Shown here in pieces: positions 12,846 to 23,670 of a stretch of 64,000 nucleotides of DNA (position 1 is the first letter of the stretch; every line of letters begins with the position of its first letter). This DNA comes from Grammothele lineata. Lineage: Eukaryota > Basidiomycota > Agaricomycetes > Polyporales > Polyporaceae. The notes under the pieces are model-generated. The model worked only from the letters and a program-made list of their open reading frames with translations. It had not been told where the DNA came from and ran no database searches. The translations under genes were made by a program, and so were the position numbers. The DNA lies in NCBI GenBank assembly GCA_002150815.3, contig NDFF03000385.1, positions 56,240-120,239 of the forward strand, in the 5' to 3' direction.

Positions 12846-14018
12846 TCATAACCCCCTTCTCCTTCTTAGCTCTCCTCGCACAGTGAGCAATTTCTCAATG
12901 TGCTTACGAGCCCCTGAAGAACCATCTCCCACCGGGACAAACAGGTGTGACCGCTTGCCTTTTCTTCCATTTGGCATTGTTATCTGCTCTCTGTTCCACT
13001 CTGAGAGCGCAAGCAATTTCTTGTCTTCCATATTGAACCCATTCAGAGCACCATACAGAAGAGCCGAAAGGTGCGAGGCCATTAACTGGTACTTCGGGGA
13101 CCCAGGAAGCGGCGGATGATCGGGGTCAGATTTGTCTCGGAATAAGGCGGAGAGGGGAAAGATCTCCCATTCGTTGAGGTACTTGTGAACGAGTCCTCTG
13201 TGATTACTGAAATAGGAGACAGGATCAGTACACATAGCAATATTGGCAAATGACGCCTCGTACCTGCGACCCTCAGAGTCAATAGGAATCCAAGTATCGC
13301 CGCTCTCAATTCCAGAAGATTCCTTGGAGATACACTCGCAATGTATCACGTATATCGGCCCACAAAACGTTTCGGCTTGGCTGGACAACCATGGCATATT
13401 GATGAGGCAATATGTCTTCGGATCGCTCCAAAAGACAGAAGCCATGTTCCTATGATCATGGGGGAAAACAATGACAATCCTCGCCAGGTCGTAAATACGT
13501 GATCTTGCTTCGCGGTATTCCACGGTGTTGAACTCCTCGTTGTCTCGTAGGAAATCTATCCAGATAAGCACATTCTTCATACCACCTTTCTCAACGCAGA
13601 GTTTCCAAGCTGCTTTGATTCCATCGCGCAATGGCTCTCTGTTTTTGTGGTGCTTCTCCATGGAAGTCCGAGCGTTCTCAGAGGCTCCAGCTTTCCCAAA
13701 TGTGACGACCCCGTATTCTAACGGCTTGGGAATGTTCTCTTTGAAGCTGGGCTCAGACGGACATATGAAATTCTCGTCGTCGGGAATTTCATGGGAGAAA
13801 CGGAACAGACTTTCATTCAGCAACTTCATTTCGAGTTCCTTAAAACGCCCGCTGGGGTCTTGTGAATCGTTTGCTTCGCTATGCAGACCACCGCTGTACG
13901 CAACACCATATGATGGCGTAAGTGGAGATGCCAAGGGGTCCTCGGAGGAGAGAGATCCTGGGTAGGTCGTCGAGAAGGACGCTGGGTAGAGTGCAGAGTA
14001 ATCGGTACGACTGGTCAT
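12846..14018 (-). CDS. HET-like hypothetical protein, paralog of 8833-10196
   Basis: Single exon of 390 aa starting at the ATG at 14018. The central region reads VLIWIDFLRDNEEF followed by YDLARIVIVFPHD, a pattern like the core of HET domains (WID...A..VIV). The C-terminal LMASHLSALLYGALNG matches the paralog at 8833-10196. The N-terminal 60 residues are serine- and proline-rich and probably disordered. It sits downstream of, and antisense to, the NDUFV1 pseudogene, exactly as its paralog sits relative to intact NDUFV1. A function in non-self recognition is possible but unproven. Confidence 0.7.
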   Translation of the reverse strand: MTSRTDYSALYPASFSTTYPGSLSSEDPLASPLTPSYGVAYSGGLHSEANDSQDPSGRFKELEMKLLNESLFRFSHEIPDDENFICPSEPSFKENIPKPLEYGVVTFGKAGASENARTSMEKHHKNREPLRDGIKAAWKLCVEKGGMKNVLIWIDFLRDNEEFNTVEYREARSRIYDLARIVIVFPHDHRNMASVFWSDPKTYCLINMPWLSSQAETFCGPIYVIHCECISKESSGIESGDTWIPIDSEGRRYEASFANIAMCTDPVSYFSNHRGLVHKYLNEWEIFPLSALFRDKSDPDHPPLPGSPKYQLMASHLSALLYGALNGFNMEDKKLLALSEWNREQITMPNGRKGKRSHLFVPVGDGSSGARKHIEKLLTVRGELRRRRGL

Positions 14019-14378
14019 CGTGATAGATTCTGGTAGGACACGAGGGAGCAGAGACCTACTTTATAGGTCGCACGGTCTCGCCACTGCAAAGCTTTGACGT
14101 TGTATCTTAGGGGTGTAGCGTTTGATCCGGAAATTGACACAAAAGCATACAGTCGTGGCGAGACCTTTCGGCTCCTGAAGATGGCTGTCAACTGCGGCCT
14201 CAATAATACATGTAGAGCCTGTTGCGAGGCCACAGCTGTGTCGTTTTCAAGTGCGTAGGGGAGGTGTACACGCATGTGCATGCAAATTTAGTCGTCATCT
14301 AAAGCACCGCCGAAATAAACATGCAACTGTCTACAACAGTTCTTACGGGAGATCTATCCATGACGGCCTATCCCCGTC

Positions 14379-15630
14379 TCAGTCGAAACACATACCCCCA
14401 TCGACGATGTACTGCAATTGTCTAGCCTCAGTCTGACATCAACTACCGTGAAGGAGCCACACCGACCACTCACCGACTGGCCTGCAGTGTGCGCGAGAAA
14501 ACAAGAATTCCAATCAACAATTGCATACATACGAAGAAAGCTAGAGCAACCTGTGACGAACGACGCCTCGTCTGAGACAAGCCACGAAACGAGTTTTGCG
14601 ACGTCCTCGGGCTGGCCGTTTCTCCCTAGGAGGTTCTGAGTAGTTTGCTGTGTACGTATAATCAGAAGCCCATGACGCCACAATAAGCTCGGAACGATAG
14701 CGACGGAGCCACACACGCACCCATGCAGTCCACGATCCGCGCGTTTCGCCGCTCTTCTGTGTGTGATACTCATCGAGATTGTCAACTACAATAAAACCAG
14801 CGTGATCGCCTCGCGAGCCAAGACACACGTAAACACATAGAGACGCACGGAGGAAGGTCTCAATCGCCCCCGGGGCGTACGCGTTCACGGTGATGCCGTA
14901 CTTGCCGTAGTCCATAGCCGCACATTGCGTCATACCGCGCACCGCGAACTTCGATGCGCCGTACGCGGCGTGTTGCGGAAATCCTGACGTTCAAGACGCA
15001 GAGTGGCGTTAGAGAAGTGGCGACGTCACGCCCGCACTATGGCGGCCGGTGGCGAGGAAGTGAACGTAGACGTACCGCGCTTGCTCGCGACGGATGCGGC
15101 ACCGATCATGCGCCCGCCGGTGCCTTGTTTCAGTAGCTGGATTGCGGCATACTTGTAGGAGAAAAAGGTGCCCTTGACGTTGATGTCGAGCATACGGTCG
15201 AGCTCGGACGTTGGCGCTGTCCAAGGCCTTCAGTCGGACGTGGCGGAGGAGGTGAGAGACGCGACGTACTTTCGTGCAGCACGCGGTTCACAGCGACGCC
15301 CGCGTTAGCGATCATCTACGCAGAAGTTGAACGATATCTCAGGAGGAGCTTGAAGAAGGGACGTACGGCATACAGGCTTCCAAGCTCCTGAACGACGGTC
15401 TCGACGAGTCGCTGGACGTCTGCCTCCTGCGACACGTCTCCGAAGACGAGCACGATACGCGCACCGTGATTGGATTTGAGGCTCTCCCCGAGCTCTTCAA
15501 GGCATTTCTGAGAACCGGGAAGATCAAAGAGACCCAAATCGAACCCGTCTTGCGCGAGCCGGGTGGAGATCGCGCGTCCGATGCCAGCCGCCGCGCCGGT
15601 GACGATCGCTACGCGTTTGGACGTGGACAT
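14379..15630 (-). CDS. Short-chain dehydrogenase/reductase, NAD(P)-dependent
   Basis: Eight exons: 15630-15367, 15315-15270, 15216-15076, 14983-14849, 14785-14721, 14647-14551, 14481-14474 and 14411-14379 (sum 789 nt, 262 aa). Classical SDR features are the Rossmann motif TGAAAGIG (residues 11-18), NAGVA, a serine in IGAASVAS, and the catalytic pair in YGASK. The C-terminus reads GQPEDVAKLVSWLVSDEASF, then TGQSYIVDGG. The layout resembles the acetoin/diacetyl reductase-like SDRs, but substrate cannot be read from sequence. Exon 7 is only 8 nt; without it the TGQS-YIVDGG ending cannot be made. Confidence 0.88.
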
Positions 15631-16642
15631 GTTGTCTTCTTAGTAGGTCGAAGCGAGCCGGGGGAAAATAGTCAGCTCGCTCATACCTTTATACCACGAG
15701 ACGTAGCAGAAGCAAGAGAATCCTCTTGGGAAGTGTTCTGGGACGACGGAACACGTGATATACGTCGGGATCTGTAGCAGACTTCTGGGTCAGTCGTGCT
15801 GCGGTCGAGGAGGCTTCCGCGCGCGGTCGCGGGAGAACATTGTGGTATCATGAGGTAACTCGAGGGTGAAAGATTCACAGAAGAGCAGAACGAGAGGCTA
15901 GACGGCGGGACACATTGTGGGCGTCCTTGGGAAGACGCAAACGGGCCGAAGGAGTTCACGGTTCTCGTGACACGTAAAGAACGTCGCGTACCTGTTGTTT
16001 TCATATCGGGTGGGAAGTCACTCTCAAAACTGGACTAGGACATCTCTAACAGCTCCGCATGAGACGCGATTTCGTGGATGTGAAGGTAGACGTACCAAGC
16101 ACCTCTTCTCCGGCTTCAAGGGCACCCGCCATATGAACGTCACGAGGATGAAAGTACATAGTAGACGCATACACGCGAGTGACCTTAAGTGAGATGGACA
16201 CTGTGATACAAAAATACCTTTCTTTTAGAGCTATGTCGACAATCTATTAGCTTTGCATTTACCGTACCGCAACAAGCGCATACACTCACCTTTCTAGAGC
16301 TCCGCATCCATGTTGCACGCTATGGATACAGCAAGTCAACGGTCTGTATTGAGTACCGTCTACCGCCACCTTAGAAGGCGAGTCATTGTGCGGAGGAAGA
16401 GGAGCGTATGCACGCTCGCACGACAGTCATGGTGCAGGAACAAGACGGCCGCCGGGCGCTAGACCGCCCACCGCGGCGACGCGCATCTGTCGGCCATCCG
16501 GCCCGGACCCGAAATCAATCGAAATCGCGGACGAAGCACTTCGCGTCAAGCCCGAGCTCAAACTCAGCGTATATGCTCCGAGTTGTCCATCTATCACACG
16601 CACACAGGTGGATCTCTACAGGCATAACATTCCCTCCGTTCC
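15631..16642. other. Intergenic, no supportable gene
   Basis: About 1 kb between the SDR start and the 3' end of the alpha/beta hydrolase. No recognisable coding or structured element. Confidence 0.45.
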
Positions 16643-17916
16643 CTACAGACGGGCCTTGAAAAGCGCGGTGCGCTTCTCCCGATCTCCTGTGTTCTCAAGG
16701 AAAGCGCGGAGCGTCTGCACTGGGAAATCCCAATGCGCCTGGACGCGAAGGAAAACAGGATAAGCGTAAGGGTCGTGGATACATATAAAACAGTGACTCA
16801 CGAAATGGTTCGCCCCGCAGAAACGGACCGTCGTCACGTTCTTCATCGGCAGACCACGAGCTCGCGCGTCCGCCACTTGCGCCTCTATGCACCATGCTGC
16901 GTGGGTCGTCTCCCAGATGGACCTGTCGCACCAGAGAACGCGTACTTCGAGGGCCTTCCATTCATCCTTCGCCGCGTTGGAGACGGCGGACGCGACCTCC
17001 CACAGCTTCCCGAAGAGACCAACGCGATGGCCCTCTATGAGGAGCAATTGATCAGAGCCGTCGAGCGATGCCGGAGGCGCGTATACAGTGCCCATGCGCT
17101 GCTCTTCCGTCATTCGGCGCACAGTCGGTGAGGGACTATGGTCGAACGCGCGGCGAACGAGTGCGTTTACGCTGTCGCCGTGGGTGTAATATCCGCTCGC
17201 CCAGTCCGCGACGGCTTGCGGGTGGGCCTCGAATTCACCCGGGATGAGGACAGGCATATAGGCATCGTCCAGACGTGGAAAGCCGAAGAGGAAGGTTGGT
17301 CCATCTGTAACGCAGTCTCAGTAAGTGGTTGTTATACATTCGAGACAACTTTCTCGTACCGTAGATTATAACCCTCCGCAGGTACTTGCTCAGATCGACG
17401 TCCAACGTCTCGTCGCTGCCAGCGTTGAGGGCCGCCAGCGTCGCGTTCATCCACACTGTCCCCAACGACCATCCGATGAGGACGATCCCACCCGCGTTCG
17501 CTCGCACATCCGCTAAAGGGATACCGTCTCGTTTCACGAGCTCCGCTAGGAACGCAAGCACCTCTTGCCCGCGGTTCATGACAAACTCGAGCGCCGGTTC
17601 GACCGCGCCTGTTTCCTTGGTCTTCTCGAGTAGCGCGCGCTCTTCTGGAGGGTAAGGCCTCGTGCCGGGATAGTCGCGCCGGTTGACAGCCACGACACGC
17701 GCGTTTTGAGCATGAGCGTGAGGGAGAAGGGGGGTGAAGATCCCTGCCACGGACGAGGTCCATGAGACTCATGCAGCGTGTTCGCGTACGCAACGGAGAC
17801 GAACACGTACCGCTATGCCACCCGAAGCCATGTATGATGACGATCGTGGTGTAGTCGCTGCTGCTAGCGGGAGCGCCAGTGTCGTGAGCGGCGTAGAGAC
17901 CGGTCGAGCTGGCCAT
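16643..17916 (-). CDS. Alpha/beta hydrolase, copy 1
   Basis: Four exons: 17916-17811, 17743-17360, 17304-16802 and 16738-16643 (sum 1089 nt, 362 aa). The N-terminus is MASSTGLYAAHDTGAP, followed by an oxyanion-type HGFGWHSG. The nucleophile elbow is GWSLGT (G-x-S-x-G), and the C-terminal CGANHF..HWDFP supplies a likely catalytic histidine. No signal peptide is visible. Copy 2 lies at 33162-34441 on the other strand, with the first three exons identical in length (106, 384 and 503 nt). Substrate unknown. Confidence 0.88.
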
Positions 17917-19180
17917 CCTTTCTTGCGATGTCTTCAGCCCAATGGTCGTAGAGATATCGACTGATATACAAGTGCGGCTGCAGAGGAGAAGGCCATCAGG
18001 CGACTTCGTCACTTGTGATCCACAGCCTGAGATAGTACGACGAAGGACGTACAAAGTGACTCCACGGCGCTCGCAGCGCCACAGGCGGCACCGTTCCTTC
18101 CCAACGTGCGCTAGGTGAGAACCTCCGGGCGTTCGATGCGAGCCAGAAAGGGGGCCAACGAGTCCATGAGTTAGATGAATTAGATCACGAGGACTGCGAG
18201 CCCCTGAGGCGGCAGCAATGCCCTTTTTCACTGATCCTACAGGGAGATGGTGGTGGGCTCATCACCTTTCATAGCGGACTGTCATATCTCCGAGAACTAC
18301 CTAGTAGCTTATGAAGATGAGTGAGTAATGTCGCTATCCCAGATGGTAAGCATAGATCCAACAACGAGAAGAGTTTGGAGCAAGAACGCACCAACTCGTC
18401 GCCTGACTCAGCAGAGTGGAAGCCTTGCAGCCGCTCTATCTCGTACGCCTCGCTTCGATTCACACGCGAAAATGTTCTGTGTCGTGACTCACATCGTTCC
18501 TAGCTGCTATCTGGCCGCCCAGGGCGTTGTTATCTTGGACGTGGCGGGGAAGACCGGCGTTACTTCCCTACGAATGTGACATCACTGCGTAGAGAAAGTC
18601 CGTTGTACACACGTTCAACCTTGGTATTGTGTACCGCAATGTAGAGGAGAGATCTTCGAGAGATGCGTCCTTCTTAGCGTCACCTGGAACAACGCCGAGA
18701 CATGAGCGGACTCGCCATAACTACCGCGTCTCGGAGGATAAAACACTGCTGCGACTAAGAAACGATCGCCACTAGCAGATGGTTCTTGCTATGCACCTCT
18801 ACATTTGCAGCAATGAGGGTATCATGAACAAACTGGGGATGATGCGATGGCATGACATTGCGGCGAAATACCGAAGCAGCGAGCTAGAACCCAGGGAAGG
18901 TCGTAGTCGGGATCGAAGGCGCGTCGCCGCGCCCGACGCGCCGGCCCTCGCCGGTCAAGTCGGCCCGCCCATGGCCGCCACGGTTCGAGTCAGTCTTTGG
19001 CGCCCGCCGCCACTCCCGTTCGTCCAAGCCACGGCCCAGCCGAACAGATGCATCGATCCTTGACAAGAATGGTCGCGCAAGCTGGGTTCCGGTTGTCCAA
19101 GGGCATACAGAGGACGGGACGTCCACCGTAAGTGCCCCATATCATCCTCCGAGAAATCAGAGTGATAGCTGACTTGAACC
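17917..19180. other. Intergenic, may hold 5' exon(s) of the aminotransferase
   Basis: Between divergently transcribed genes. I could not find a convincing first exon for the aminotransferase here. An ATG at 18971 opens a 30-codon arginine- and proline-rich frame without support. Confidence 0.4.
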
Positions 19181-19269
19181 TTGTTTGGCTTTGGCGGCAA
19201 ACTTTGGCGGGTTCGTATACTCCACGCACTGCTCTATTGGACCCTGTGCGGATCCTTTCGCGGTCCCAG

Positions 19270-20648
19270 AATCCCGCAGGCGTACGCATGGGCGGAGAAG
19301 TTCGAATCGAAGTGTGGGGTGCCGCTCTTAGACATGTCGCAGGGCGTCCCAGGTGTACCGCCGCCAAGAGCCCTGCTCGACGCTCTCGCAAACGCGGGCG
19401 GGTCCCCATTAAGCTGTGGGTACCTCCCCAATGCTGGATCTCCAACGTTAAGGAAGGCGGTGGTGCAAGAAATGAAAGTCCGCTACGGGGAAGACGCGGA
19501 TGTCACGACTGACGACCTGGTCTTGACGGCCGGATGCAACATGGCGTTCTGTGCGACCGCGATGACGCTTGCGGATGCGGGGGACGAGATCATTCTCCCC
19601 GTTCCTTGGTGAATATGTTTTGGCACCGTTACCTAGCATGATTCTAACTTATCCGTGATTCTGTAGGTACTTCAACCACGAGTACGCCCGTGTCCCATAT
19701 GTTTCGATACGCGAGGGGAGTATTAACGACGCGTCAGAATGACCCTCACGATGCTAGGGATCAGGCCCGTGCTCCTGCACACGTATGCGAACGAGGGATT
19801 CATGCCGTCTCCTGAACGCTGTGCGGAGCTCATCACTCCGAGGACGAAGGCGATCGTGCTCGTCAGTCCGAACAACCCCGTACGTTTCTTCCCGACTTCC
19901 TTTAAGCGTCTTGCGATGATGTACTGACCCGCGCGCGGGTACACAGACTGGCGCAGTATACTCTCCAGAGCTCATTGCATCCTTTGCAATGGTCGCACGA
20001 ACCAACAATATCGCTCTCGTCGTGGACGAGACCTACCGCGACTTTATCACGTCCGGACCTCCGCACAGCCTCTTCTCCTCCTCTCCTCTCTCCCCTCTCA
20101 CGGCGGACTGGCAGTGGCGCACGACGTTCGTGCACCTCTTCTCATTCTCCAAGTCTTACTGCATCCCCGGCCACCGGCTCGGACTCGTATGCAGTTCACC
20201 CGCGTTCAGCGTCGCACTATGCACCGCACTCGACTCGCTCCAAATCTGCGCCCCTCGTCCGCCCCAGGTCGCGCTCGCGCCTCTCCTCCCGAAGATGAGA
20301 CCTTTCGTGCGCGAGATGGCGGGCGCCGTAGAGCATCGGCACGCGCTCTTCCGAGAGCAGTTACCGCCGAAGTGGAAGATCGGCAGCCAGGGTGGGTATT
20401 ATGCGTTCGTGAGGCACCCGTTCAAGGGTAAGCACGCGAACGAGGTGTGTAAGCGGTTGGCGGAGGAGATTGGGGTTGTTACGCTCCCTGTCGGATTCTT
20501 CAGTCCCAAGGGAGAAGAGAGCGAGACGGCGATGGACGAGGATCGGTGGGTACGGTTCTCGGTGGCAAACGTCGATGATATCAAGGTGAAGGCGGTGTGT
20601 AAGAGGCTGGCAGACAGCGAAACATTGTTCGGATGGGAATTGGACTAG
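19270..20648 (+). CDS. PLP-dependent aminotransferase, class I/II (5' end unresolved)
   Basis: Secure exons: to 19608 (start unresolved), 19667-19681 (15 nt), 19738-19879 and 19947-20648. Joined, they read LPVPWYFNHEMTLTM... and ...VLVSPNNPTGAVYSPE, both typical of fold-type I aminotransferases. The PLP lysine is in FSFSKSY, the PLP-phosphate region in VDETYRDF, and the substrate arginine in RFSVAN. The family converts amino acids to 2-oxo acids using PLP and probably acts in the cytosol. The reading from IPQAYAWAEKFES is clear after the CCCAG acceptor at 19269. Sequence further 5' (19181-19269, open frame) may be intron. Homologs usually have 15-25 more residues at the start. Confidence 0.85.
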
Positions 20649-20744
20649 GTACATCTGTACAGAACTTGTATTCTTTGTACTACTTGTTGAGGATAACGCG
20701 GAAGGACGTTCGAGCTTCCTGCACAGTCGAGGAAAGGGCAAAAA

Positions 20745-20842
20745 TGGACCCTCCGAGGGTCGAACTCGGGGCCTTTGCATTGGATTGCGCCGGACAGGTG
20801 TAACCTCATAAGTACAAAGCTCTACCACTGAGCTAAGGGTCC
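20745..20842 (-). tRNA. tRNA-Ile (anticodon UAU), with a 26-nt intron
   Basis: The minus strand folds into a complete cloverleaf. Acceptor arms GGACCCT/AGGGTCC pair perfectly, the D arm is GCTC-AGTGGTA-GAGC, the anticodon stem is TTGTA/TGCAA with one G-T pair, and the T arm is CCGAG-TTCGACC-CTCGG. The loop reads C-T-TAT-G, giving anticodon UAU. The 26-nt intron starts after position 37 as in other eukaryotic split tRNAs. The mature length is 72 nt without CCA. It lies just downstream of the aminotransferase. Confidence 0.85.
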
Positions 20843-21036
20843 TTAACCAGCTAAGCGTTTGAGCGTGCACACAAGTGCAAACAAGACGCGTCCGACGCGT
20901 CCGACTCCGAGTTTCGCGTCATGCGCGTTCTCTGAATGCCATTCCTTGTTTCCGCCTTCGTTATTGCAGCCACTTCCTCTCTAAACTCCTCCGACACCCT
21001 TTCTACTCATCGCTTCTGAAGGACGAACCTCAGAAG

Positions 21037-22828
21037 ATGATTCAGGCCGGGTTGATTCCCAACGCGCACAATGACCTCGTAACCGACGCGTCCTACGACT
21101 TCTATGGTCTCCGCCTCGCCACCTGCAGTCTAGATCAAAGGTGCGCTCCTATGTCGCGTAGCTCGTTAGCGTCTCTGCACACATCTTGAACTACAATTGC
21201 AGGGTGAAAGTATGGCAACTAGACGAAAGCTCGGGTGAATGGACGATCAAGTCCGACTGGAAGGTTCGTCTCGAGCTTGCTTCTCATTCCCTCCTGTCTT
21301 CCAACCTCCCTCTCAACCCCTCCTCAATCTCGCTTTTTTCACATCGCACATCACGTCTTAAACCATCCTCGTTCAGGCTCATGACGCCGCCATCTCAAAA
21401 GTCAGCTGGGCGCACCCCGAGTTTGGCACCATCCTCGCTACCGCCTCCTTCGATCGCACCGTCAAGGTCTGGGAGCAAACCTCTTCCGCCGACCTCGACG
21501 GGCCCCAAGCCAACGGCACGAGAAGCGGCGCGTCATCGTCGGGCGCGCGGTGGACAGAGCGCGCAATGCTCGTCGATGCCAGGGGCACCGTGCGCGCCGT
21601 CGAGTTCGCCCCTGCGCACTTTGGGCTCAAGTTGGTACGTCGCGCCACTCATTCTCGCGTTCTATCGAGTTCGGGCTAACCGGGCTCGACGGGTACGGCC
21701 AGGCGACGATCTCGTCAGACAACCACCTACGCGTGTACGAATGCCTCGAACAGCCCTCGCTCTCCTCCTGGTCGCTCCTCGAGGAAGTCGACATCCTCAG
21801 CCTCCCCGCCGCCTCGCCCGCATCTAGATCCGTTGCGAATACCCTGACGATGGCGACCCCAACGCAGCCAGGGGGCGCAGCGCTCGACGGGAACTCGGCC
21901 TCGCTCGTCGCGCACGCGCTGCAGCAGCAAGCACAGCAGGGGCAGCTCCCTGGACGGCCGGGGCTCGGGACGCGTGAGGTGCGTCCGTCTCTTGCTCTTT
22001 TACGTGCGTGAATGCGGCTTCTGAGGCCCAGGGCGTCGTGCGGTCGTCAACAGGCGGATGGAGGCTGGAGCATTTCGTGGTGTAAAGACAAGTATTGGGG
22101 CGAGATCATCGCTGCGGGGTGCGGGATCGACGGGATCGTGAAGGTGCGTTTCTCTTCCCCTAGCCTCGGGCCCTCGTCCCTTCCTCACCCGCGCTCCCTG
22201 CCGCGAAGATCATCCAAATCTCCCCCTCCCGGCGCCCCACGACCCTCCTCAGCCTCAACCCCTCCCCCGCCGCACCCCTTCCCCCCTCCCTCGACCCCCC
22301 AACTGCCCCAAGTCCCCCCTCCGGCACAGCCGGCGGCGAGAACGGCGAAGGCCCCGCCCCGAAGACCTTCGCGATCACCTCCGTCGCGTGGGCCCCGAGC
22401 TGCGGGCGGTCCTACCACCTCGTCGCCACCGGCTCGCGCGACGGGCACGTGCGGATATGGAGGCTGCGTCCCCCCGTCCCGAGCGAGGACCTGGAGGAGG
22501 GCGCGGGGGACGGGTATGGGCCGGACGGGGACCCGACCGGGCGCTGGACGGCGAGTGTGGTCGGGGACTTTGATGACCATAAGAGCGCGGTGGGGCGCGT
22601 TGAGTGGAACGTCACTGGGTGAGTCTTCCGTGGGGTGTGCTATCGTGGTGTGGCTGACAAGTGGACAGGACGATCTTGTCGTCGGCAGGGAATGACGGAC
22701 GGGTGCGGCTGTGGAAGATGACAGCTGGGAACGTCTGGCGGCCTGCGGGACATATCAGCGTTGAGCAGGCAGAGGAGCAGCAAGCGGATGTCGATATGGG
22801 TGAGACGGGCGCCGCTGGAGAGGACTAG
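21037..22828 (+). CDS. SEH1: Nucleoporin/SEA-complex WD40 protein SEH1
   Basis: Seven exons: 21037-21140, 21203-21263, 21377-21634, 21703-21978, 22054-22143, 22209-22620 and 22671-22828 (sum 1359 nt, 452 aa). WD40 blades are visible in order: LATCSLDQRVKVW, LATASFDRTVKVW, LATISSDNHLRVY, IIAAGCGIDGIVK, LVATGSRDGHVRIW and ILSSAGNDGRVRLW. SEH1 is an incomplete six-bladed propeller that binds Nup85 in the Y-complex of the nuclear pore and Sea4/Mios in the SEA/GATOR2 complex that controls TORC1. A glutamine-rich insert (about residue 230) and a proline-rich insert (about 290) separate blades. A Sec13-like identity is the alternative, but N-terminal HNDLVTDASYDFYGLRLAT favours SEH1. Confidence 0.88.
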
Positions 22829-23670
22829 TCTTGTGAGAGCATGTTGTACTGCCAGCTATGACGTGACAGATCGACTTTCTACTTTGATCTCTGGAGTTTT
22901 CGTTCATCTTTCTGGCGCAGAAGCTTCCATGTTTGTCGAATTCCAAGACTCGTGCGGGCACAGGCTATACAAGGGTATTGACAACATCCGTCTATCTCGC
23001 TACTTGCCAGACCCGGGCCCCCGTATACCGCCCGGCAAATCGAACGTGGTCTGTTCAGAGTTGAACATTGACATCTGGCGGCGTATCGCGCACGCTGTAA
23101 ACTACGCGCGTCATCTCGACAAGCCTCAACCAATGCCAAGCTACCATCTAGTGGAATGGACACAATTTGAGCTCTCTGCTGCTGACGCTGGATGTCATGA
23201 TGTCTTGTTCGCCTCCCACTAACTACAAGCTGTGTCGGGGAAGCATAACCTCGGAACGTAGTAGCAATGGCCGCTTAGCAAGACTCAGAGTATGTCGCTT
23301 ACTCTGAAGAAGATCCCGATCATCCAAGCGTTCTTCCTCGAGATCCACGCATACAGAGGTTGGCCATCCAGCGCATGCGGTACAAGAACGTATGTACTTG
23401 CTGGTAGCTTCGGCGTGGGGTGGATTGGACGTGCCAGGTCTCCTTGCACCACTGGCTCATAAGCCCCGTCACGTGCAAAGATGCTCGACGTCACTGCCGT
23501 GGAGCAAAACATGGTGAGTAGAGCGCGGATGGCAGTGGAAGAATGCCGATGGACTAGTCGGCGTGACCGATCAGAACCAAACGCGGCTGACGGAGCTGGT
23601 CGAGCGAAACTGCCGCACTGCGAGATATTTGAGAGAAACGCGAAAGAGCATGTCATTCAAGCAAACGGCT
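22829..23670. other. Intergenic between convergent SEH1 and the AKAP7-like gene
   Basis: About 840 bp of convergent 3' flanks. A plus-strand frame at 22761-23222 overlaps the end of SEH1 and has no family features, so I do not call it. Confidence 0.45.

Noticed and set aside
22761..23222. Plus-strand frame of 153 codons after SEH1
   Set aside because: It begins inside the last exon of SEH1 in another frame and shows no domain; 3' UTR is the simpler reading.
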